Source: Nitrospirota bacterium
Lineage (GTDB): Bacteria > JACPQY01
DNA: 64,000 nucleotides
Assembly (NCBI GenBank): GCA_016180645.1
Contig: JACPAV010000002.1
Coordinates: 238,628-302,627, forward strand
Reading direction: 5' to 3'
The notes beneath the pieces were generated by a model. That model did no database searches. It was not told where the DNA came from and saw nothing but the letters and a program-made list of their open reading frames with translations. A program made the translations under genes and the position numbers. Positions within the stretch are counted from its first letter, which is position 1. The number at the start of each line of letters is the position of its first letter. Below are positions 1 to 9,170 of the stretch, piece after piece.

Positions 1-102
1 CATGCCGACTCGAAGGGTGACCCGGCCGGCCGGCTCCTGCGCAAGCGAGATGGATGGCAGAAGGACCAAGGTCGCGACCGATAGAAGTTCGGAGAACTTC
101 AT
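1..102 (-). CDS. Secreted protein, 5' end only (runs off the window)
   Basis: Reading leftward from an ATG at 102-100, all 34 codons to the window edge are open. The first 22 residues form a clear Sec signal peptide: MKFSELL, a hydrophobic core ATLVLLPSISLA, then QEPAGRV. The ATG overlaps the TGA of the upstream HupE-like gene as ATGA, so it is probably translationally coupled to it. Nothing can be said of the mature protein. The signal peptide and overlap are seen; export to the periplasm or outer membrane is inferred. Confidence 0.7.
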   Translation of the reverse strand, partial: MKFSELLSVATLVLLPSISLAQEPAGRVTLRVGM

Positions 103-1400
103 GCCGCCAGCCTCGACCAGAACCAGAACAAGCCCCAGGCGAGGACGACCGACGCACAGGCGTACCCGACATGTCGACGCATCGGCTCAATCTTCGAGGC
201 GGCTTTGTAGATGAGAACAAGCGCAAGAAGGACCCCGATCTGCCCCAATTCCACACCCACGTTGAATCCCAACAGGGCGGGAAGGATGTCCCCTCCTTCA
301 AGGCGGGCGGAGAGAAGGGCGCCGGCGAATCCAAAACCGTGGATCAGGCCGAACATGAAGACCACAAGCCATTGAGCCGCACTCCTCCCGCCATCGCGGG
401 CATCCCGCCCGCCTAATAGGTCAGGAGTACGGCCGGCTTCGTGCCGGGCCGTACCGTGCGAGGCGCTGTGCGGGGCGAGCGCAAAATAGCTCAGCGCGAA
501 CAAGATCATGCCCACCCAGGCGACGGCGGGAAGAGGCGATCCCCCAAAGATGGAAACCAACGCGCCCGTGGCTACGATGCCAGTTGCGGTCAGTGCGATC
601 GCCCGGAATCCCATCCCCGCGAAGCTCTCCAAGGCCACGATGGCGATCGAAAATCCGATCAAGGATTCGACGCCGGTCCCTTCCGTCCGAACCCAACCCA
701 GCGTGGCTGCAGCCAGGGAGAGACTGTGGGCCGCTGTGAATCCGGTCACCAGCCCGGCCAGTCTTCCCCATGTCAGACCCAACAGAACCAGTCCCGCGAG
801 AAACAGCAGATGATCGTAGCCGGTGAGTATGTGCTCCAGACCCACCCGCAGGAATCCCATGAATCCGGCTCGGCCGCGCGATGCTGGGGGTCCTCCACGT
901 GGCATCCACGTCCGGTCCGCTGCGACCATTATCTTTTCCATGGGTCCTGGGACTCCTGCCGAACCTTCAAATCTCGCCACGTGCACGTGGCTGGGTGCGG
1001 CATCGAAAAACAGATCCGTGATCAACTCCAGCGTTCCTGTTTTCTCGCACACAACCTTCCAGGATCCCACCAAGGTTCCTTCATCGGTCACGGCCCGGAG
1101 GGTGGAGGTGGATGAAGCACAGTTTTTGGAACCATGGACGGCACTCAGGTGGTCTCGCAAGTAGTGGTCCACTCTCCCTGCCACATCGGGGGTCGACTGC
1201 ACATCAGATAACCGGGTACCGGCCAGGCCCGGCATCGCCCGCTCGAACTCGATCCAGGGCGCCTTGACGGTGACATCGAGTGCGTCACCCTTCTCGCGCC
1301 AAGTCGAATAGGACAGCGTCCGTGTATGAGCGGAAGCGGAGGACGTCCAGATTGTCGCCGCGGCGAGACTGCATCCCAGCAGGCGCATCCTGAGAATCAT
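99..1400 (-). CDS. HupE/UreJ-family membrane protein
   Basis: 433 aa. A signal peptide of about 24 residues (ends SASA-HTRT) leads to a periplasmic domain of about 160 residues. A polytopic C-terminal half follows, with the family marks G-x-DH near residue 198, AAHS-LSLA, GLIHGFGFA and FNVGVELGQ. HupE/UreJ proteins are thought to move Ni or Co, and this His-bearing core matches them, but the long N-terminal domain is that of the larger HupE_2-type members of unproven substrate. The start overlaps the PpiC stop as ATGA and the stop overlaps the next start as ATGA. No hydrogenase or urease genes lie nearby, so a nickel role is not supported by context. Confidence 0.85.
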   Translation of the reverse strand: MILRMRLLGCSLAAATIWTSSASAHTRTLSYSTWREKGDALDVTVKAPWIEFERAMPGLAGTRLSDVQSTPDVAGRVDHYLRDHLSAVHGSKNCASSTSTLRAVTDEGTLVGSWKVVCEKTGTLELITDLFFDAAPSHVHVARFEGSAGVPGPMEKIMVAADRTWMPRGGPPASRGRAGFMGFLRVGLEHILTGYDHLLFLAGLVLLGLTWGRLAGLVTGFTAAHSLSLAAATLGWVRTEGTGVESLIGFSIAIVALESFAGMGFRAIALTATGIVATGALVSIFGGSPLPAVAWVGMILFALSYFALAPHSASHGTARHEAGRTPDLLGGRDARDGGRSAAQWLVVFMFGLIHGFGFAGALLSARLEGGDILPALLGFNVGVELGQIGVLLALVLIYKAASKIEPMRRHVGYACASVVLAWGLFWFWSRLAA

Positions 1401-2287
1401 TCACTCTCCAAGTGGATCTTGATGTCGGCCTGCGCGCGGAGATTCTTGATATAGGACTGCACCTGTTTCGCCTTCCTCTCCTCCTGGAAGGCCCGCCGTA
1501 CCCCATCTCGGACTTCTTCGAAGGCGGGCACGGACAAAGGCTCCTTCGAGACCACCTTGAGCAGATGGTAGCCTCCCACCGCCCGAACGGGACCGCCGAT
1601 CTTCCCTGCTTCCGTTTCCATCGCCGTCCGCGCCGCCGTGGGGCCCAGGTATTCTCGCAGTTTCTCCGCCGTGAGGAAGCCCTCCGGCAGTCTCACAAGG
1701 GGATCATCGCCCCAGACGCGTCGAACTTCGCTCCACGACTTTCCATTCCGCCACGCCTCGGCGGTAGCCTCCGCCCGCTCCTGCGCGCCCCCATCTTCAC
1801 CGTTGCCGGCGCGGATGAAGATGTGCTCCACACGAAGCCGACCGTCCCGCGCGAAAAGTTGTCGCCTCTTTTCGAAAAAAGATTTCAGTTCCGATTCATC
1901 GGGAGGATTCGTCTCCTCGCCGCTCCCTATGCTGTCGATCATGGAGCGGACCAGGAGGCGGCGAGCCACCGGATCTTTCTGTGCCATGCCCATCTCCACC
2001 GCCCTCTGAAGAAGAAGTTCCTCACTGATCCACTGGTCAAGGATTTCCCGTTGGCGTTCCCGCGTCAGTCGGATGTTCGAATCCTTCTCCGTGATGGATC
2101 CCAGCATTCGATCAAACTCCACCTTCGAGATGGACCGCCCGTTCACTTCAGCTACTGAATCGCCGGATGCGTTCGATCCGCGGACGGCCGAAAAAGATTT
2201 AGGCCGGAGGATCGACCCCAGCGTCAGTGCCAATCCTCCCAGGATTCCCACCCAAAGCCAGAACGACGGCCGATTCACTCCACTCAT
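1397..2287 (-). CDS. Membrane-anchored PpiC-type peptidyl-prolyl isomerase
   Basis: 296 aa from the ATG at 2287, which overlaps the upstream DUF3604 stop as ATGA; a start 33 bases earlier is possible but would lie inside that gene. One N-terminal transmembrane helix (WLWVGILGGLALTLGSIL) places the rest outside the cytoplasm. A SurA/PrsA-like helical chaperone region (about residues 40-140) precedes a parvulin domain starting near LRVEHIFI and ending at VGGYHLLKVV. Expected role: folding of exported proteins. Its coupling between a large lipoprotein and a secreted or membrane protein suggests it helps fold them (inference). Confidence 0.85.
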   Translation of the reverse strand: MSGVNRPSFWLWVGILGGLALTLGSILRPKSFSAVRGSNASGDSVAEVNGRSISKVEFDRMLGSITEKDSNIRLTRERQREILDQWISEELLLQRAVEMGMAQKDPVARRLLVRSMIDSIGSGEETNPPDESELKSFFEKRRQLFARDGRLRVEHIFIRAGNGEDGGAQERAEATAEAWRNGKSWSEVRRVWGDDPLVRLPEGFLTAEKLREYLGPTAARTAMETEAGKIGGPVRAVGGYHLLKVVSKEPLSVPAFEEVRDGVRRAFQEERKAKQVQSYIKNLRAQADIKIHLESE

Positions 2288-4425
2288 TCCCCCCACTCCA
2301 CGTAGATCGGGGAGGACCACGCGCGCTCTTCACCTGAATCGGCGCAGGAATCTCCCTTACCTCGGTACCCGGCGAAACACGGCTTGATGGACATACATTC
2401 GCCCTCGCGATTCAGTGTGCACCTCAAGCCCGCGGCGTTGATTTGAGGCGTCGGTTCCTGAATGGCGCGAACGTAGTAGGCCGTGAGGCGTTTCGCCCCA
2501 GAGAACTCCAAGTCCTCGAACGTGGCGGAGCACCCTTCAGGGTTGTCAGGGCACTCCAATACCTTCCAGGGATCCTCGATCAGTTTTCCTAAAGATTCAT
2601 CCTCCCGGATCTGGGGCCGGATTCGCACCACTTCGATACGGGTGATTCGATAACGCTCGTCCGTCGGGTTGTAGCATTCGCCGAAACACCGGCGTTCCAC
2701 GAATCCCGGCCGCGCCTTCCTGACGGATTCCGCAGGGCAGCCCGGGTTCTGTTTGAAGGCGCCAATCGCCTTCACCTCGAAGTGTGGGACCTCGCTCAGC
2801 CGGACCTCGGAACCCATGGGAAACCGTTCAGCCCCTTGGTCGCCCACCAAGTCGAACCAAAGCAGGAGTCGGTCGCCGGAGGTCCCATATGTCTCCCGCC
2901 TTTTCAACGCATTCCAGATCGCCCGGCGGCTCCTTCCCTCCGAATGCACGGCAGCCAGTGCTCCGGTGAACCAATAGCTGCCCTGGCGCTCCCACTCCGG
3001 CCAGATGGAACTCCATAGCGGCGTTGCGAGGGCATCAAAATCCGGACTCGTGGCGCCGTTCAGTTCGGAAAACCTTTTGTCTTCTCTAAAACCGGACCCG
3101 GGCGAGCTGCGATGCTCGTCTGTCGAACCGATGAAGCCCCAGCGATAACGAAGGGATTCGCCGGTCTGAGCCCGCTTCGTCCGCGCGAGGGCGGCCTGAA
3201 CGCTTTGAGTAGGCACGTACTTGAATGCAGGCTGGAAGCAGTCACGGCACTGGCCGCAATCCAGCCACGCCTCAACGGGAACGTCCGGAAAGGCCAATGC
3301 TCCGCGGAGGCCGCTGTCCATATGGTCCTGTTGCGCCTGGCGCACGGCTTGCAGGCACTCGTTTCCCTCGGGTGCGGATGTGCACTCGGGAGTTCGTTCC
3401 CGAATGATCTCACCCGCCCGCCGGCAGCAGGGCAGGTAGTTCGCCGTCGGCTCCGGGCAGACTTTCTTTCCATCGACCCATCGATAGGCCGACCAAGACC
3501 GGTATTCTTCCGAATTGCCGTGCCCGGAGAAGATTTCGACGAGCCTTTGGCGTTCGGGGTCGTCGTTCCGAACGTCGAGCTGGTTATCCCAATCGGAGAG
3601 AGGAGGATGCGGCATTCCCCAGGTGGTTCCGTGGGGGATCACCAGGCTTTCGAAACCCCATTGGGTGAGTTTCTCGAAAAGCACCGCCGGCGTCGCCGCG
3701 TACTCGCGGCAGTCGGCCGGCAATCCGCGCGTGTCCACTCCTTCCGGGCAAGTCTGCACGAACAGCGTGTGACGGAGGAATTTCCCAAGCGACTCGTATT
3801 CCTGTGCGTTTGCGGGATCGATCGACGAGGCCGCGCGCACGAGGATATCCAGCTCGGGACCTTGCAACCTCGTGATCACGCTGCCCATCGGCCCCACACT
3901 CGACGCGGCGATCGGGCGCGCCGGCACCCTGTCTTCCTCCGTGTCCAGCAGGATGACGTTCTTGTGCCCGTAGCCCGTTTCAGGCTCATTGGACATCTGG
4001 GTCCATTCCCACCCCAGAAAACTCACCATGTCCGGGTCTTTCCCGTACCCGCCGGTCGACGCATTGCAGGCTCGGATAGCTTCCTTGGTGTCCGCCCATG
4101 CCTCCGGCGAGACGAACTCAGCGTGATCATTGATGCTCCAGAAATCGAGCTGCGAGCAGAAGCGGGCGAAATCGCAAGCCTCCGACGGCGGACTCACACC
4201 GTTCCCGCTCATCGCATCGAGAGAAAGGAAGTAGGCGTCCATGGAATAGGTCGTATGCGCGTGGAGGTCGCCGAAAAGAACTTGTTTGCCGTCCGGTCCG
4301 GTCGGCGATGGGGGTCGAAGGGTACTGTTTCCATTGCATCCCGCCGCGAAGACGAGGGTGAGCGCCGAAAGCCACACACCCACCCGACTTCGTCGTTCCG
4401 CCTTGTCGGATGCCCCTCTCGCCAC
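2284..4425 (-). CDS. DUF3604 lipoprotein, PHP-like (copy 1)
   Basis: About 713 aa from a GTG at 4425, chosen because it gives a basic n-region, a hydrophobic core (LSALTLVFAAG) and a lipobox Cys30. The open frame runs upstream to 5034 but there overlaps the convincing gene on the other strand. No good ribosome binding site is visible, so GTG 4443 or 4383 remain possible. The mature protein opens with FGDLHAHT (HxH near residues 55-57) followed by NDHAEF and GSTDEHR, the His/Asp set of DUF3604, a PHP-related family with a probable metal site and unknown substrate. Several Cys pairs (CRDC, CFGEC) suit a periplasmic protein. About two-thirds identical by eye to the copy at 5041-7143. Confidence 0.85.
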   Translation of the reverse strand: MARGASDKAERRSRVGVWLSALTLVFAAGCNGNSTLRPPSPTGPDGKQVLFGDLHAHTTYSMDAYFLSLDAMSGNGVSPPSEACDFARFCSQLDFWSINDHAEFVSPEAWADTKEAIRACNASTGGYGKDPDMVSFLGWEWTQMSNEPETGYGHKNVILLDTEEDRVPARPIAASSVGPMGSVITRLQGPELDILVRAASSIDPANAQEYESLGKFLRHTLFVQTCPEGVDTRGLPADCREYAATPAVLFEKLTQWGFESLVIPHGTTWGMPHPPLSDWDNQLDVRNDDPERQRLVEIFSGHGNSEEYRSWSAYRWVDGKKVCPEPTANYLPCCRRAGEIIRERTPECTSAPEGNECLQAVRQAQQDHMDSGLRGALAFPDVPVEAWLDCGQCRDCFQPAFKYVPTQSVQAALARTKRAQTGESLRYRWGFIGSTDEHRSSPGSGFREDKRFSELNGATSPDFDALATPLWSSIWPEWERQGSYWFTGALAAVHSEGRSRRAIWNALKRRETYGTSGDRLLLWFDLVGDQGAERFPMGSEVRLSEVPHFEVKAIGAFKQNPGCPAESVRKARPGFVERRCFGECYNPTDERYRITRIEVVRIRPQIREDESLGKLIEDPWKVLECPDNPEGCSATFEDLEFSGAKRLTAYYVRAIQEPTPQINAAGLRCTLNREGECMSIKPCFAGYRGKGDSCADSGEERAWSSPIYVEWGE

Positions 4426-4500
4426 CGTGGGGGAGCATTCCACGTGGACCGACGCGAGGCCCGGTTTGACTCGTTCAGGGCCGGGTGTTAGTAGCCGATC

Positions 4501-4995
4501 ATGATTCGTGCGACGACCAAGGTATTGGTCAAAGGAAAATCGCCGCGTCAGATCGAGCAGTTCATGTTCGATCTGGATAATGAGGGGTGGCGCGGAATGT
4601 ACCGCGATCATCTGGAATGCCGGAGATTGGGAGACACGCGCGAGGGACTGGGAAGACTCTTCTTTCTGGATCAGTATGCGGACGGACTCCGATTTCGAGG
4701 ACGGTTCGAGTTGATCCGAGTCAGCGAGAACTGTTTTTCCCTGAAGGCCCGCTCTCTCTACCCTGTCGGCCGCCTGGCCTGGCTCTACCCTGTCGGTACC
4801 CTGATGACGCTGAAGGCCGCCGGGAACGATACCGAACTCACCCATGAGGTTCTGGTCGGTTACTCGGCGCCTCTTCCTGCGGCCGTGCTCGATTGGGTCG
4901 TTCGGAAGACCGTTCTCACTCCCGACAGGATCCGGCGATTCGACCAGCACATCATCGACGAATTCACGAGCTTGGAACGGCTCATCGCCACCTGA
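4501..4995 (+). CDS. SRPBCC-like small protein
   Basis: 164 aa on the strand opposite its neighbours, sitting between the two DUF3604 genes and starting 75 bases from the start of copy 1. The pattern of alternating strands with a long C-terminal amphipathic helix (VLTPDRIRRFDQHIIDEF) is like START/SRPBCC ligand-binding or polyketide-cyclase-type proteins, but no catalytic motif stands out. No signal peptide, so cytosolic. Function unknown; it separates two paralogs and may have arrived after their duplication (inference). Confidence 0.65.
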   Translation: MIRATTKVLVKGKSPRQIEQFMFDLDNEGWRGMYRDHLECRRLGDTREGLGRLFFLDQYADGLRFRGRFELIRVSENCFSLKARSLYPVGRLAWLYPVGTLMTLKAAGNDTELTHEVLVGYSAPLPAAVLDWVVRKTVLTPDRIRRFDQHIIDEFTSLERLIAT

Positions 4996-5040
4996 TCTTT
5001 CCGAGGTAGGCGCGACGCGCCCGAAGTTTTTCAATTCCCG

Positions 5041-7143
5041 TCACCGCTCCAGGAAGATCGGAGAAGACCACGCCCGCTCTTCATCCGACGCCATGCAATC
5101 GTCGGACTTGCCCCGGTAGTCCGGGTAGCAGGGTTTGGTGGAAACACAATTTCCCTTGTCATCCCACGAACAACGGATTTCCGCGGCATTGAATTGCAGC
5201 GTGGGCTCCTGAATCGCCCTTACATAGTAGAGGGCCGGGCGGCCGGTGGCCGGGTAGTCCGGATCTTCAAAAGTCAGCGTACACCCCTCGGGATTCACCG
5301 CGCAGGGGATCACCTTCCAGGGATCGTCGATAAGTTCGCTCATCGGTTCGTCCTTCCGCGCTTGAGGACGAATTCTCACGACCTCGATTCTCGTGATCAG
5401 ATGCCGCTGGTCCGTGGGGTTGTAACACTCACCGAAACACTTGTTTTCGATGAAACCCGCGGGCGCCTTCCTGATCGTTTCATCCGGACACCCCGGCGCC
5501 TGCTTGAACGCACCGAGCGCGGTCGCCTCAAACACCGGGGCATCGGTAAACCGAATCTCCGAGCCCATGGGAAGCTTCTTTCCTCCAGGCCCGTTCACAA
5601 GATAGAACCAGAGCAGCATCCGGTCGCCGGAGGTCCCGTAGACCTCGCGCCTCTTGAGCGCATCCCAGATCGCGCGACGGCTCCGGCCCTCCGAATGGAC
5701 GGCGGCCAGAGCGCCCGTGTACCAGTAGCTCCCCTGTCGCTCCCACTCGCCAACTCCAAGATCAAGGAGCGGTCGGAGCAAACCCTCATACCTTTCCTCC
5801 GCCGGACCATTGATGTCTGAGAATCGTTTCATTTCCCGGTAGCCACTCCCCGGAGCGGCGCGATGTTCGTCCGTTGATCCGATAATGCCGAACTTGAAAC
5901 GCACCGGGTTGGCGGGGTCCGACGGGTCGGAACCGGCGAGCACCGCTTGCACCGCGGCCTTGGGGGTGTAGTTGAAATCCGGCTGGAAACAATCCCTGCA
6001 CTGGCCGCAATCCAACCATTCCTCCGCCTTGACGTCAGGAAAAGCGCGATGCCCACGTGTACCCGCCTTGATGTAGTCCTGTCGCGCACCCTCCACCCAT
6101 CTTGAACACTCCTCCCCGGTCGGTTCAACCTCACACACCGAGGTGGTTTTCCGCATGATTTCACCCGCCTGCCAGCAGCAAGGGAAGTAGTCCTTCGTCG
6201 GCTCGGGACAGACCGTTTTTCCATCCACGACTTTGTACGGCTCCCATGACCGGTACTCCTCCGAATTGCCGTGTCCGGAGTAGATCTCGATCAACCGCTG
6301 TCGTTCCGGATCATGCTGCATCCGACTCGTCTGGATACTCCAGTTCGCAAGCGGCGGGTGGTGGAGCCCCCACGAAGTTCCATGCGGAATGACCTGGCTT
6401 TCGAATCCCCACTGGGTGAGCTTTTCGAAGAGCGTGGCGGGGTCGGCGGCGAATTCCCGGCAATCCGGTGGAAGGGACCGCACGTCGACGCCATCGGGAC
6501 AAGCTTGGACACCGGCCGTTTCGGAAAGGAACTCGCCCATGGCGACATAGTCGCTTACATGATCCGGGTCGATGGACCGGCCCAGTTGGGTGAGCAGACT
6601 TGCGGCGGGGCCCTGGACGAGCGACGCGATGGATGAGAGCGCACCCAGCCCGGAGGCCGGAATGGGGCGGGTCGGCGTCTTCTCATCCGCCGTATCAAGG
6701 AGCACAACGTTCTTGTGTCCATAATCTTCTTCCGGCGTATTGCCTATTTGGGACCACTCCCACCCCAGATAGCTCACCATGTCCGGGTCCGACCCATTCC
6801 CGCCTGTGGAGTCGTTGCACGCCCGGATGGCCTGCTTCGTGTCCTTCCATTGCGCAGGGGTGACGAATTCGGCGTGGTCGTTGATGCTCCAGAAATCCAG
6901 TTGAGAGCAGAATCGCGCGAAATTGCACGCTTGCGTCGGAGGACTCACCCCCCCACCGCCGACCGCAGGCAGGGACCAGAGGAATGCGTCCAGAGAAAAA
7001 GTTGTATGCGCATGAAGATCGCCGAACAAGATTTGTTTTCCTTCCGGGCCGGTGGGGCCCTTCCGCGCCGATCCCGTCTTTTCCTCGCACGCCCAGAGGA
7101 AAACAACCGCCACCGACAACACAACTCCGATCCTAATCCGCAT
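5041..7143 (-). CDS. DUF3604 lipoprotein, PHP-like (copy 2)
   Basis: 700 aa from ATG 7143, with GGAACGG as a weak upstream ribosome binding site. A short lipoprotein signal (MRIRIGVVLSVAVVFLWAC) gives lipid Cys19. FGDLHAHT places HxH at residues 44-46; NDHAEF, GSTDEHR and the CNFARFC and CRDC cysteines match copy 1 in order and spacing. DUF3604 proteins resemble PHP metal-dependent phosphoesterases, so a metal-dependent hydrolase at the outer or inner membrane is likely; the substrate is unknown. The conserved C-terminal tail (EERAWSSPI) is shared with copy 1. The two copies flank a small opposite-strand gene, so this is an old tandem duplication. Confidence 0.87.
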   Translation of the reverse strand: MRIRIGVVLSVAVVFLWACEEKTGSARKGPTGPEGKQILFGDLHAHTTFSLDAFLWSLPAVGGGGVSPPTQACNFARFCSQLDFWSINDHAEFVTPAQWKDTKQAIRACNDSTGGNGSDPDMVSYLGWEWSQIGNTPEEDYGHKNVVLLDTADEKTPTRPIPASGLGALSSIASLVQGPAASLLTQLGRSIDPDHVSDYVAMGEFLSETAGVQACPDGVDVRSLPPDCREFAADPATLFEKLTQWGFESQVIPHGTSWGLHHPPLANWSIQTSRMQHDPERQRLIEIYSGHGNSEEYRSWEPYKVVDGKTVCPEPTKDYFPCCWQAGEIMRKTTSVCEVEPTGEECSRWVEGARQDYIKAGTRGHRAFPDVKAEEWLDCGQCRDCFQPDFNYTPKAAVQAVLAGSDPSDPANPVRFKFGIIGSTDEHRAAPGSGYREMKRFSDINGPAEERYEGLLRPLLDLGVGEWERQGSYWYTGALAAVHSEGRSRRAIWDALKRREVYGTSGDRMLLWFYLVNGPGGKKLPMGSEIRFTDAPVFEATALGAFKQAPGCPDETIRKAPAGFIENKCFGECYNPTDQRHLITRIEVVRIRPQARKDEPMSELIDDPWKVIPCAVNPEGCTLTFEDPDYPATGRPALYYVRAIQEPTLQFNAAEIRCSWDDKGNCVSTKPCYPDYRGKSDDCMASDEERAWSSPIFLER

Positions 7144-7255
7144 GGTTCGCCGTTCCACGTTCACGATTCCGGCGCGCTTTCGCCGGTTCGGCCAGGGTTT
7201 CCTCGGGCCTCCGATGAATGGGCTGCTTCTCGCGGTGTGGCACCGGAATGTCTCG

Positions 7256-8101
7256 TTACTTCGCCTGAGCCTGCTCGGATCGTGATCGCACGATTTGACC
7301 GAGGCGGCTGTTCGCGGCCACGGCCCGCTGGGGAAAGAGTGCCCGCACCCACATGGCAAATCGCACCCAGGGATGCGGGAGGAGAAGGAACCGGTTCTTG
7401 CGAATGGCCTTCACGATCTTCGCCGCCACCGCCTCCGGTGGAATCCCACGGTCCAGCACCTGTTTTCCAATCTGTTTCATTGTGGCCTGCTCCGGTGCCG
7501 AGCCGGCATACCGGGCGGCTTTGAAAATCGGCGTGTTTACGAATGCGGGACAGACCACCGTCACCCCAACTCCCGTCCCGTGGAGGTCCGCCGCAAGGGT
7601 TTCGGCCAGACCGACGACGGCAAACTTGGTTACGTTGTACGCGATAAGCATGCTCGGCGCGAGAAGGCCCGCCGCCGAAGCAAGGTGGACCAAGTGTCCG
7701 CTCTTTCTTTCGAGCATGTGGGGCAGCAGGGACCGCACGGTGTAGATATGGGCCCAGACGTTGATGTTCATGATCCATCGCCAGTCTTCAAGCGGGAGAT
7801 CCTCAATCCGTCCGTTGACGGCCACACCCGCGTTGTTGACCAGCACGTCCACCTTCCCGAAATGTTTCAAAGCGGCCTGGCACATCCCCTCGGCCTGCTC
7901 CTGAACCGACACGTCGGCCACGAGCGCCAAGGTCCGGCGACCCATGGCCTGGATCTCCTTCTCGACGGACTCCAGGGACTCCCGGCGGATGTCGTTCAAT
8001 ACGAGGTGGCAACCGGCGCGAGCCAACTCCAAAGCGGTGGCGCGTCCGATCCCGCTCCCGGCGCCCGTGACCAACGCAATGCTGTCTGTAAGATTATTCA
8101 T
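7256..8101 (-). CDS. Short-chain dehydrogenase/reductase
   Basis: 281 aa, classical SDR: cofactor motif TGAGSGIG at 12-19, NNAG at 89-92, catalytic Ser142, Tyr155 and Lys159 (YNVTK). NAD(P)-dependent oxidation or reduction of an alcohol/ketone is expected; the substrate is not readable. A basic C-terminal tail with an aromatic stretch (HPWVRFAMWVRALFP) may touch the membrane. Last gene of a five-gene operon; its ATG overlaps the upstream oxidoreductase stop as ATGA. Confidence 0.9.
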   Translation of the reverse strand: MNNLTDSIALVTGAGSGIGRATALELARAGCHLVLNDIRRESLESVEKEIQAMGRRTLALVADVSVQEQAEGMCQAALKHFGKVDVLVNNAGVAVNGRIEDLPLEDWRWIMNINVWAHIYTVRSLLPHMLERKSGHLVHLASAAGLLAPSMLIAYNVTKFAVVGLAETLAADLHGTGVGVTVVCPAFVNTPIFKAARYAGSAPEQATMKQIGKQVLDRGIPPEAVAAKIVKAIRKNRFLLLPHPWVRFAMWVRALFPQRAVAANSRLGQIVRSRSEQAQAK

Positions 8102-9168
8102 GAAAAGTGCGGCATGACCTTCTCCGCGAATGTCTTAAGCGATTCCGCGATCAGTTCATGAGGCACGGTCCCCATCTGCATCACCATGATCAATTCGTCC
8201 ACCCCTGCTTTCTGGAATCGGGCGATCGTCTCCCGCGCCGCCGCCGGATCGCCGACGATCGCCGCAACGGTCGATCCCTCCGCATTTCGGAACTTCATCG
8301 CCTCCTCCAATTCCTCCGGCGGGAGGAAATCGCGCGCCACCTCCAGGTAGCCGAGAGGCCGGGTACCGGCAAAATAGTAGCGGGCCATGCTCTCCGCGAA
8401 GAAGCGGGCGCCGCGGAACCCGTACTCGCAGGCCTTCCTGTCGTCATCCAACACAAGCGTCGGCGGCGTGGACGCGAAGTGGTTGTTCTTCATGTAGCCG
8501 TTGGTCTTGGCCGAGGCGACCGCTTTCTTGTAGTTGCGGACTTTGTCCACCAGGGATTCGTCGTTCCCGACCGCGAAATTCAGCGCCCCTATCCCGAGAG
8601 CGCCCACGGCCTCGGCGGAATCCGGCTTGGAGCACGCGGCAAACATCGGGGGATGCGGTTTCTGAACCGGTTTCGGAATCACCTGCGTGCGCGGGACGTT
8701 GAAGTGGCGACCCTTCCACTCGAAGACGTCGCTCTGCCACATCTTCGGGATCATTTCGATGGCCTCGAGCCACTGATCGTGCAGTTTCGGAATGTCATTC
8801 TCAAAGGCCATCTGTTCCACGAGGCTGGAACTCTTGCCGGAACCCCAGTTCACCCGGCCGCCGGATAGGATGTCCAGGGTCGCGATTCGCTCCGCGATTC
8901 GAATCGGGTGGTTGTAACGGAAAGGCGTGAGCGTCACCCCGTGTCCCAATCGGATCCGTTTGGTCCGTGCGGCCACGAAAGAGAGAAAAATCTCCGGAGC
9001 CGAAGAGTGGGAGTATTCGAGGAGGCCGTGGTGCTCGACCTCCCAGACACAGTGGTAGCCAAGTTCATCGGCCAGCACGGCCTGGTCCACACATCTCAGA
9101 AACGTTTCGCGCTCCGACTCGCGCGTCGGTTTCGACATCTGCATCTCAAAGAAAATAGAGAATTTCAT
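8098..9168 (-). CDS. LLM-class flavin-dependent oxidoreductase
   Basis: 356 aa. The start at ATG 9168 is set by a strong GGGAGG eight bases upstream and by the family N-terminus MKFSIFFEMQM. Luciferase-like TIM-barrel landmarks are visible: VWEVEHHG, LGHGVTLTPFRYNHP, ERIATLDILSGGRVNWGSGKS and the C-terminal FQKAGVDELIMVMQMG. Such enzymes use FMN or F420 to oxidise or monooxygenate small organics. Overlaps the SDR by ATGA and lies 2 bases after the SCP2 gene. Which flavin it uses cannot be told; no F420 biosynthesis genes are in the window. Confidence 0.9.
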   Translation of the reverse strand: MKFSIFFEMQMSKPTRESERETFLRCVDQAVLADELGYHCVWEVEHHGLLEYSHSSAPEIFLSFVAARTKRIRLGHGVTLTPFRYNHPIRIAERIATLDILSGGRVNWGSGKSSSLVEQMAFENDIPKLHDQWLEAIEMIPKMWQSDVFEWKGRHFNVPRTQVIPKPVQKPHPPMFAACSKPDSAEAVGALGIGALNFAVGNDESLVDKVRNYKKAVASAKTNGYMKNNHFASTPPTLVLDDDRKACEYGFRGARFFAESMARYYFAGTRPLGYLEVARDFLPPEELEEAMKFRNAEGSTVAAIVGDPAAARETIARFQKAGVDELIMVMQMGTVPHELIAESLKTFAEKVMPHFS

Positions 9169-9170
9169 TC

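Noticed and set aside
3112-4491. 459-codon plus-strand open frame
   Set aside because: Antisense shadow of DUF3604 copy 1, Arg-rich with no motif.
4426-5034. The ~200-residue N-terminal extension of DUF3604 copy 1
   Set aside because: It is the reverse complement of a convincing plus-strand gene and would hide the lipoprotein signal; its composition is not protein-like.
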